The translations under genes and the position numbers were made by a program. The notes beneath the pieces are model-generated. The model did not search any database, was not told where the DNA came from, and saw only the letters and a list, made by a program, of their open reading frames with translations. Of a stretch of 40,524 nucleotides of DNA, positions 34,490 to 40,524 are shown piece after piece. The number at the start of each line of letters is the position of its first letter. Positions within the stretch are counted from its first letter, which is position 1. The DNA lies in NCBI GenBank assembly GCA_017524725.1, contig JAFXUZ010000040.1, positions 1-40,524 on the forward strand, in the 5' to 3' direction. This DNA is from Clostridia bacterium (lineage in GTDB: Bacteria; Bacillota; Clostridia; Christensenellales; Aristaeellaceae).

Positions 34490-35548
34490 TCATACCAGCC
34501 GCAGGGACGGCACCGCGTTCAGTTCCAGGTCGGCGATCTCCCCCCGCATCAGGCGGAAATAGGCGGCAGATGCGATCATGGCCGCGTTGTCCCCGCACAG
34601 CTCCATCCGGGGCAGGAAGAGCTCGATGCCCTCCCGTTTGCACAGGACCGCCATTTCCCTGCGCAGGAGGCTGTTGGCCGAAACGCCGCCAGCCAGCGCC
34701 AGGCGTCGGATCCCCAGATCCTTCGCGCAGGCCATGGTCCTGTCGGTAAGGAAATCCACCACCGCCTTGCGGAAGGACGCGGCCATATCCTTCGGATCCG
34801 GGGTGATCCCCTTTTGCGCCAGATTATGCGCCGCATTGATAAAGGCGGTCTTCAGGCCCGAAAAGCTGAAATCGTATTTCCCTTCGGTATGGGGCCTGGG
34901 CAGCTTCATGAAATCCGGGTCCCCTTCCTCCGCCAGGCGGTCCAGCCTGGGACCGCCTGGATAAGGCAGGCCCAGCACCCGCGCGGCCTTGTCGAAGGCC
35001 TCTCCCGCGGCGTCGTCCCGGGTGCAGCCCATCAGGCGGTATTCCCCGTAGTCCTCCACCATCAGGATATGGCTGTGCCCCCCGGAGACCACCAGGCAGA
35101 GGAACGGAGGTTCCAGGTCCGGTCTCGTCAGGTAATTGGCGCAGATATGTCCCTCGATGTGGTTCACCTTCACCAGGGGCTTGCGGGCCGCGAAGGCCAG
35201 GGCCTTGGCGCAGGTCACGCCCGTCAGAAGCGATCCCACAAGCCCCGGCCCGTAGGTCACGCCCACGGCGTCCACGTCCCCGAGGGAGCATCCCGCCTCC
35301 TCAAGGGCCTTTTCCACCATCAGGTCCACCTTCTGCACGTGGGACCGGGAGGCGATCTCCGGCACCACGCCGCCGTACAGGGCGTGAAGGTCGATCTGGG
35401 AATATACGGCGGAGGATTCGATCACCCGCCCGTCCCGGACCACAGCGGCGGCCGATTCGTCACAGCTGGATTCTATGGCAAGGATGCGAACGCCCTTTTT
35501 GTTCCTGAGCGAAACGCATTTTTCGATACATTCCGAGTAATAGGTCAT
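34490..35548 (-). CDS. tsaD: tRNA threonylcarbamoyladenosine synthesis protein TsaD
   Basis: A 352-aa Kae1/TsaD ATPase-fold protein that transfers threonylcarbamoyl to A37 of ANN-decoding tRNAs with TsaB and TsaE. The metal motif HIEGH is at 130-134, preceded by LAIESSCDESAAAVV and YGPGLVGSLLTG. The ATG at 35548 overlaps the upstream stop (ATGA). This start gives about 20 residues ahead of the usual LAIESSCDE beginning, slightly longer than most. It is the last gene of secA-prfB-lit-tsaD; tsaB and tsaE are not in the window. Confidence 0.96.
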   Translation of the reverse strand: MTYYSECIEKCVSLRNKKGVRILAIESSCDESAAAVVRDGRVIESSAVYSQIDLHALYGGVVPEIASRSHVQKVDLMVEKALEEAGCSLGDVDAVGVTYGPGLVGSLLTGVTCAKALAFAARKPLVKVNHIEGHICANYLTRPDLEPPFLCLVVSGGHSHILMVEDYGEYRLMGCTRDDAAGEAFDKAARVLGLPYPGGPRLDRLAEEGDPDFMKLPRPHTEGKYDFSFSGLKTAFINAAHNLAQKGITPDPKDMAASFRKAVVDFLTDRTMACAKDLGIRRLALAGGVSANSLLRREMAVLCKREGIELFLPRMELCGDNAAMIASAAYFRLMRGEIADLELNAVPSLRLV

Positions 35549-36282
35549 TTGTTTTCCATTTTTCCCGTCCCTTCGGCCTGCAGAGCCGGAGGGGCGTTTT
35601 TTGATCTGATATACAGCGCGGGGAAAACGATCATGATCATAAGGCACGGCAGGAGGGAAACAAGGATCCGTCCCGCGTATTTCACAAAAAAGTCAAAGGT
35701 CATCAGCTGGACCAGCAGGTCCTTTTCGGAGTCCAGCAGCCACAGATCGTTCCTGAAAGCCACATGGTGGAATTGGATGAACAGCGAATCAAAATCCGCA
35801 AGTCCCCAAATGGCCAGTGCCAGGGCGGTGGCGAGCACCGCCATGCAGGCGACGGCCATGCACAGCGCAGCTTCGGACATAAATGTCCGGGCCCGGGCGG
35901 CCCCCATGCGCGTTTTCACAAAAAAGGCGGCGACCAGGACAGCGGCCAGCAGGGCTACAAAAACGAGCCGAAAAACCAGCATGCCCCGGATGATCCCGGC
36001 GCAGTCCTTCAGGTGGAGGTTCTCCCTTTCGGAAAAAAGCAGTTCACCCCGCAGCGACGGGATGTCCTTCTCCTCGCCCGACCGGAGGTATGTGATTATG
36101 GCGGTGGCGATGGCGGGATAATCGCCGCTCGTCACCTCGTCGTGCCCCCGCACCCGGGCGCATTCCAGGAACAGCGCCGACATGTTCCCCTGATTGATCC
36201 GGGACAGAGCCACGGAGTCGATCATGCCAAGGAGAAGGATCGCGCACAGAAACCCCAGCGCGATGCGTACAGCTGCTTTCAT
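35545..36282 (-). CDS. DUF1461/TIGR01906 membrane protein, Lit-like
   Basis: A 245-aa membrane protein with helices at about 5-27, 99-121, 139-160 and 204-225. The DUF1461 marks are visible: SERENLHLKDC with H90 and FHHVAFRNDLWLLD with H172/H173. Members studied in Enterococcus and Bacillus are Lit, lipoprotein intramolecular transacylase, which moves an acyl chain to the N-terminal Cys and lowers TLR2 recognition. Which family members have that activity is not certain. It begins 1 nt after the prfB stop and overlaps tsaD by 4 bp. Confidence 0.85.
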   Translation of the reverse strand: MKAAVRIALGFLCAILLLGMIDSVALSRINQGNMSALFLECARVRGHDEVTSGDYPAIATAIITYLRSGEEKDIPSLRGELLFSERENLHLKDCAGIIRGMLVFRLVFVALLAAVLVAAFFVKTRMGAARARTFMSEAALCMAVACMAVLATALALAIWGLADFDSLFIQFHHVAFRNDLWLLDSEKDLLVQLMTFDFFVKYAGRILVSLLPCLMIMIVFPALYIRSKNAPPALQAEGTGKMENK

Positions 36283-36283
36283 A

Positions 36284-37393
36284 TCACTGCATCTTCAGGT
36301 AGGCCGTAACGAAGCCGTCCAGGTCCCCGTCCATCACGTCGTTGATCGCCCCGGATTCGTAGCCGGTGCGGTGGTCCTTCACCATGGTATAGGGCTGGAA
36401 CACATAGGAGCGGATCTGGCTGCCCCATTCGATCTTTTTCATCTCGCCCTTGATGTCGGCCATCTCCTGCTCTTTTTCACGCTCGCGCAGTTCCAGCAGG
36501 CGGGCCTTGAGCATCTTGATGCAGGTAGCGCGGTTCTGTACCTGGTCGCGTTCGGTCTGGCAGGATACCACGATGGTCACATCGTCCTTCACATAGGTCA
36601 TGCGGACGGCAGAGGAGGTCTTGTTGACGTTCTGTCCGCCTGCGCCCGAAGAATGGTAGGTATCCACCCGGACATACTTCATGTCGATCTCGATCTCGCT
36701 GTCGTCGTCCTCCAGCATCGGGGCCACGTCCAGGGAAGCGAAAGAGGTGTGGCGGCGGGCGTTGGAATCAAAGGGCGAGATGCGCACCAGGCGGTGTACG
36801 CCTTTTTCGCCGCGCAGGTAACCATAGGCGTGGTCTCCGGACACCTCGAAGGTGATGGATTTGATCCCGGCCTCGTCCCCGTCCAGGATGTCCAGGATCT
36901 TCACCGTAAAGCCCATCCGTTCGCAGTAGCGTGTATACATCCGGGACAGCATGCTGGTCCAGTCCTGGGCTTCGGTGCCGCCCGCGCCGGCGTGCAGGGA
37001 CAGGACGGCGTCATGATCGTCGTACTTGCCGCGCATCAGCGTCTCCAGGGCCAGGCTGTCCAGGTCCTTTTCCAGGGCCGCCAGCTCCTCCCCGGCTTCT
37101 GAGATCATGTCCTCGTCCTTTTCCTCTTCGGCAAGGTCCAGCATCGCCTGGATATCCTCCAGGCCGCTCCCCAGCTTTTCCAGGTGCTTGAGCCTCGCTT
37201 CCAGGTAGGCGATGCGACGGTTGACGTGGGTAGAACGCTCCAGGTTGTCCCAGAACCCTTCGGCGTTCATCTCTTCCTTCAGTTCGCCCAGCTCTTCGGT
37301 CAGCTGGTCCACGTGGAGCCCTTCCCGGACTTCGGCCAGCTTTTTCCCGGCCGCATCCAGGCGCTGCGCGTATTGTTCAAGTTCTACGATCAT
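36284..37393 (-). CDS. prfB: Peptide chain release factor 2
   Basis: A 369-aa RF2 that reads UAA and UGA stops. The anticodon-like SPF is at 206-208, and GGQ at 252-254 for peptidyl-tRNA hydrolysis. Most bacteria make RF2 by a programmed +1 frameshift at an in-frame UGA near codon 25. Here the frame is continuous from the ATG, and the equivalent region reads GGG CTC CAC GTG GAC with no UGA. GGAGG precedes the ATG. It lies 18 nt after secA. Confidence 0.97.
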   Translation of the reverse strand: MIVELEQYAQRLDAAGKKLAEVREGLHVDQLTEELGELKEEMNAEGFWDNLERSTHVNRRIAYLEARLKHLEKLGSGLEDIQAMLDLAEEEKDEDMISEAGEELAALEKDLDSLALETLMRGKYDDHDAVLSLHAGAGGTEAQDWTSMLSRMYTRYCERMGFTVKILDILDGDEAGIKSITFEVSGDHAYGYLRGEKGVHRLVRISPFDSNARRHTSFASLDVAPMLEDDDSEIEIDMKYVRVDTYHSSGAGGQNVNKTSSAVRMTYVKDDVTIVVSCQTERDQVQNRATCIKMLKARLLELREREKEQEMADIKGEMKKIEWGSQIRSYVFQPYTMVKDHRTGYESGAINDVMDGDLDGFVTAYLKMQ

Positions 37394-37411
37394 GCTATCC
37401 TCCGGATCAAA

Positions 37412-40198
37412 TCAAGCTTCCGCGTCTTTTCCGTGACAGTTCTTGTATTTCTTCCCGCTCCCGCAGGGGCAGGGACTGTTGCGTCCGATCTTCTGCCCCG
37501 CCTTATAGGGAATGGGTTTGGCAGGAGCCGAAGCCGGGGCGGCGGTGCCCTGGGGGCGCGGCGCACCGGCGGGAGATACGGGCATGGGCCTCGGGGCCCG
37601 GGCCGGGGCAGCGTTCATCTCGCCGCTGTTGTCGCCGGTGGCCCGGGCAGCTGCCCTGCGTTCCGGCGCCTTTTCGATGCGGGACATGCAAAGCCGCCTC
37701 AGGGTGTCTTCCTGGATCAGGTGGACCATTTCCTCAAACATATCCAGGCTTTCCAATTTGTATTCGTTCACCGGGTCCTTCTGTCCGTACGCCCTGAGCC
37801 CGATACCGTCCCGCAATTGGTCCATGGCGTCGATGTGGTCCATCCAGCGGACGTCCACCGCCCTCAAAAGCACGGCACGCTCCAGTTCGCGCATGTCGAT
37901 GCCAAGCTCCCGGATCTTCTCCTCCCGTTCGCCATAGAAGCGGTCGAACTCCCGCTTCAGGAAAGCCCGGGTATCCTCCTCCTTCGGGAACGAGCGGATG
38001 GTGTCCTCGTTGGCCTTGATGATGCCCTGGGGCAGGCACAAACGCTCCAGGTAGTCGGCCAGCCCCTTCAGGTCCCACTCGTGGGAAGAGCCGGCGCAGA
38101 AACGTTTCACGGCGTCCTCTTCCAGGGCGTCTGCGAAGCTTTCGATCACGCTGCGCATGTTTTCGCCGCGCAGCACCTGCTGCCGCTGGCCGTAGATCAC
38201 GGTGCGCTGCTGGTTCATCACGTCGTCGTACTGCAGAACGTGCTTGCGGATGCCGTAGTTGCGGCTCTCCACCTTTTTCTGGGCGTTTTCGATCTGCTTG
38301 GTCAGCATTCCGGCTTCCAGGGGGCTGTCCTCGTCCATGCCCAGGCGGGCGATCAGCCCGTCGATCCTTTCACCGCCGAACAGGCGCATCAGGTCGTCCT
38401 CCAGGGCGATAAAGAACTGGGAGGAGCCCGGGTCGCCCTGGCGTCCGGAACGGCCGCGCAGCTGGTTGTCGATACGGCGGCTTTCGTGCCGCTCGGTGCC
38501 GATGATATGCAATCCGCCCACCTGCACCACCTTGTCGTGCTCGGCGTCGGTCTTTACCTTGTATTTTTCCTTCAGCTCCCTGAAGCGTCTGCGCACCTCA
38601 AGGACCTCTTCAGGCACGTTTTCGTTGAAACCCGTGGCCGCCTCGATGATCTCCTCGGGCACCTCCTCCTGCCTCAGGTCCCTGCGCGCCATGAAATCCG
38701 GGTTGCCGCCAAGGAGGATGTCGGTGCCGCGGCCTGCCATGTTGGTGGCGATGGTGACCGCGCCATAGTGGCCGGCCTGGGCCACGATGGCCGCTTCACG
38801 GGCATGCTGTTTGGCGTTGAGCACCTCATGGGGCACGCCCCGCATATCCAGCATATGGCTGAGCAGCTCGCTGACCTCCACCGAGACCGTACCTACCAGT
38901 ATGGGCTGCCCGGTGGCGTGCCTTGCGATGATCTCGTCCACCACCGCCTTGTACTTGCCCTTCTTGGTGCGGTAGATCATGTCGTTCATGTCCTTGCGGA
39001 TCATCGGGCGGTTGGTCGGGATCTGCACCACGTCCAGGCTGTAGATGCCCTGGAATTCCTCTTCTTCCGTCTTGGCGGTGCCCGTCATACCGGAAAGCTT
39101 TTTATACATGCGGAAATAATTCTGGAAGGTGATGGTGGCCAGGGTCTTGCTCTCCCTCTGCACCTTCACGTGCTCCTTGGCTTCGATGGCCTGGTGAAGT
39201 CCGTCGGAGAAGCGGCGTCCGATCATAAGCCTTCCGGTGAACTCGTCGACGATCAGCACCTCGTTGTTCTGGACCACGTAGTCCACGTCCAGCTTCATCA
39301 GGGCATTGGCTTTCAGAGCCTGGATCAGGTAGTGGTTCAGGTCGTTGTTCTCCGGGTCGGAAAGGTTTTCGATCCCGAAGGCGCGCTCGGCTTTCCGGGT
39401 GCCCTCCTCGGTGAGGACCGCCGCCTTTTCCTTTTCATCGACGGTGTAATCCTCGTCCTTTTTCAGGCGGATGACGAAGCTGTTGGCCTTGTCGTACATA
39501 TCGGTGGACTTTTCGCCCTGGCCCGAAATGATCAGGGGCGTACGGGCTTCGTCGATCAGGATGGAGTCCACCTCGTCCACGATGGCGAATGCATGGCCCC
39601 GCTGCACCATGTTCTTCTCGTACAGGACCATGTTGTCCCTCAGGTAGTCGAAGCCCATTTCGTTGTTGGTGCCGTAGGTGATGTCGCAGGCATAGGCGGC
39701 CTTGCGCTGCTCGCTGTCCAGGTCGTGGACGATGATGCCCACGGACATTCCCAGGAAACGGTACAGTTTGCCCATTTCCTCGCCCTGGAAGGAGGCCAGG
39801 TAGTCGTTGACCGTAACGATGTGCACTCCCTCGCCGGTCAGCGCGTTCAGGTAGGCGGGAAGGGTGGCCGTCAGGGTCTTGCCTTCACCGGTCTTCATCT
39901 CGGCGATACGGCCCTGATGCAATACGATGCCGCCGATCAGCTGTACCCGGAAGGGATACAGGCCCAGGGTCCTCCTGGAAGCCTCCCTGACGGTAGCGAA
40001 AGCTTCGGGCAGGATATCGTCGAGGGTCTCTCCCTTTTTGAGCCGCGCCTTGAATTCCGCGGTCTTTGAGGTAAGCTGCTCGTCCGTCATCCTTGCGTAT
40101 TGATCCGCGAGTGCCTCGATGGCATCCGCTTTTTTATTCAGCGGCTTTAACAGCGCTTCGTTTCCGATCCCAAGGATCTTTTTAAGTGCTCCGATCAT
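37412..40198 (-). CDS. secA: Preprotein translocase ATPase SecA
   Basis: A 928-aa SecA that drives proteins through SecYEG. Motifs seen are MKTGEGKT (GEGKT at 104-108), [42 protein letters not shown] and the C-terminal zinc SEC-C motif [18 protein letters not shown] Pro/Ala-rich linker of about 50 residues precedes the SEC-C tail. The ATG follows AAGGAG. It leads the operon with prfB, lit-like and tsaD. Confidence 0.97.
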   Translation of the reverse strand: MIGALKKILGIGNEALLKPLNKKADAIEALADQYARMTDEQLTSKTAEFKARLKKGETLDDILPEAFATVREASRRTLGLYPFRVQLIGGIVLHQGRIAEMKTGEGKTLTATLPAYLNALTGEGVHIVTVNDYLASFQGEEMGKLYRFLGMSVGIIVHDLDSEQRKAAYACDITYGTNNEMGFDYLRDNMVLYEKNMVQRGHAFAIVDEVDSILIDEARTPLIISGQGEKSTDMYDKANSFVIRLKKDEDYTVDEKEKAAVLTEEGTRKAERAFGIENLSDPENNDLNHYLIQALKANALMKLDVDYVVQNNEVLIVDEFTGRLMIGRRFSDGLHQAIEAKEHVKVQRESKTLATITFQNYFRMYKKLSGMTGTAKTEEEEFQGIYSLDVVQIPTNRPMIRKDMNDMIYRTKKGKYKAVVDEIIARHATGQPILVGTVSVEVSELLSHMLDMRGVPHEVLNAKQHAREAAIVAQAGHYGAVTIATNMAGRGTDILLGGNPDFMARRDLRQEEVPEEIIEAATGFNENVPEEVLEVRRRFRELKEKYKVKTDAEHDKVVQVGGLHIIGTERHESRRIDNQLRGRSGRQGDPGSSQFFIALEDDLMRLFGGERIDGLIARLGMDEDSPLEAGMLTKQIENAQKKVESRNYGIRKHVLQYDDVMNQQRTVIYGQRQQVLRGENMRSVIESFADALEEDAVKRFCAGSSHEWDLKGLADYLERLCLPQGIIKANEDTIRSFPKEEDTRAFLKREFDRFYGEREEKIRELGIDMRELERAVLLRAVDVRWMDHIDAMDQLRDGIGLRAYGQKDPVNEYKLESLDMFEEMVHLIQEDTLRRLCMSRIEKAPERRAAARATGDNSGEMNAAPARAPRPMPVSPAGAPRPQGTAAPASAPAKPIPYKAGQKIGRNSPCPCGSGKKYKNCHGKDAEA

Positions 40199-40253
40199 GA
40201 CAGATGCTCCTTAATAAAGTCGGCCTATTCCCGTCCGGAATGGACCATTTTAC

Positions 40254-40283
40254 ATTATATCATGCCGAAATACCTTTTCGCAA
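40254..40283 (-). promoter_or_regulatory. secA promoter
   Basis: Minus strand TTGCGA (40278-40283), an 18-bp spacer and a perfect TATAAT (40254-40259), about 55 bp before the secA ATG. Confidence 0.75.
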
Positions 40284-40386
40284 CCTCATTTTTGAGGGCT
40301 TTTAGGACGGCCGATCATTGCGAATTGATCAACAATCGTTGCTTTTTTGTTACAGAAATTTTAAGAACTCCCGCTGTTCATATAAA

Positions 40387-40429
40387 GGCGCTGTTGCAGA
40401 AGCAAGAAAACTGCAGCAGCGCCCTTTTT
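40387..40429 (+). terminator. Orphan rightward terminator-like hairpin
   Basis: A 13-nt arm (40387-40399) pairs with 40411-40423 (11-nt loop, one G-U pair), followed by CTTTTTC. No rightward gene precedes it; its left neighbour is the secA promoter, which points the other way. Confidence 0.6.
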
Positions 40430-40460
40430 CATATGCAAATATGGAAAAACTCGTCAAAAA

Positions 40461-40505
40461 AAGCAAACACAAACAAGCCTGTCAGCAAATGTCACTTTGA
40501 CAGGC
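40461..40505 (-). terminator. Leftward terminator of an off-window gene
   Basis: GCCTGTCA (40477-40484) pairs with TGACAGGC (40498-40505). On the leftward RNA it is followed by the U-rich stretch UUGUUUGUGUUUG. It probably ends the gene upstream of secA, which lies beyond the window. Confidence 0.55.
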
Positions 40506-40524
40506 GAAAGTAAAGCAGTGCAAA

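Larger units (their letters stand above)
40284..40524. other. AT-rich intergenic end of window
   Basis: With the secA leader this is a gap of more than 300 nt. It holds the two hairpins listed separately. A plus-strand ORF at 40262-40513 lacks a ribosome binding site and runs through a terminator, so I do not call it. In Firmicutes hpf often precedes secA; its end may lie just outside. Confidence 0.4.

Noticed and set aside
37300..37330. RF2 frameshift site
   Set aside because: No UGA and no CUU-UGA context in the expected region; the frame is continuous.
37184..40069. 961-aa plus-strand ORF opposite secA and prfB
   Set aside because: High-GC shadow of clearly conserved genes; low-complexity His/Val-rich translation without family motifs.
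40262..40513. 83-aa plus-strand ORF at the right end
   Set aside because: No ribosome binding site, starts in the secA promoter and crosses a terminator-like hairpin.

Overview
This window looks like chromosome from a GC-rich Gram-positive anaerobe, most likely an uncultured gut or rumen member of the Clostridia. The evidence is the set and order of genes: rimP-nusA-ylxR-ylxQ-infB-rbfA-nrnA-truB, the Firmicutes stress operon ctsR-mcsA-mcsB-clpC, secA-prfB, a Lit-type (DUF1461) membrane protein and a DUF1836 protein. Ribosome binding sites are strong (GGAGG-like) and promoters are SigA-like with 17 bp spacers. No rRNA, tRNA, CRISPR array, transposase or phage gene was seen. Species placement is inference.

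Layout. (1) 196-3980: a heterodimeric ABC exporter pair and a bidirectional terminator. (2) 3998-11779: a uronate catabolism region. Leftward kduI, kduD and a TIM-barrel sugar isomerase handle unsaturated uronates. Rightward uxaA, uxaC and a KdgF-like cupin handle hexuronates. An O-antigen-ligase-like membrane protein sits between the two arms. The kduI and uxaA promoters share a 12-base block, suggesting co-regulation. (3) 11751-21929: one long leftward transcription unit for translation and RNA maturation (rimP to truB), continuing into an odd UxaB-like protein without an NAD domain, trmL, a 72-aa membrane protein and a uracil-DNA glycosylase. (4) 22013-23734: a NUDIX hydrolase and a DUF2264 protein, possibly a glycan hydrolase. 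(5) 23741-28351: the CtsR regulon operon, with its own operator. (6) 28390-30746: a large secreted multidomain protein. (7) 30850-34479: IMP dehydrogenase and, divergently, DUF1836 plus a DEAD-box helicase behind a structured leader. (8) 34490-40283: secA-prfB-lit-tsaD, leftward.

How it fits together. Pectin- or glycosaminoglycan-type unsaturated uronates would enter through KdgF (ring opening), KduI and KduD to 2-keto-3-deoxygluconate (KDG). Galacturonate would pass through UxaC, a tagaturonate reductase and UxaA to the same intermediate. The reductase step has no intact gene here. The only related sequence is a stand-alone C-terminal domain, apparently without catalytic residues, inside the translation operon. 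KDG kinase and aldolase are not in the window.

Most worth a second look: the orphan UxaB-like domain (13069-13800), the shared uronate promoter block, the eleven-copy 36-bp repeat in infB, the secreted protein with a possible Cys/His domain, and the structured leader before DUF1836-helicase. I do not see a clear novel defence or mobile system. All family calls are by eye, without database searches.
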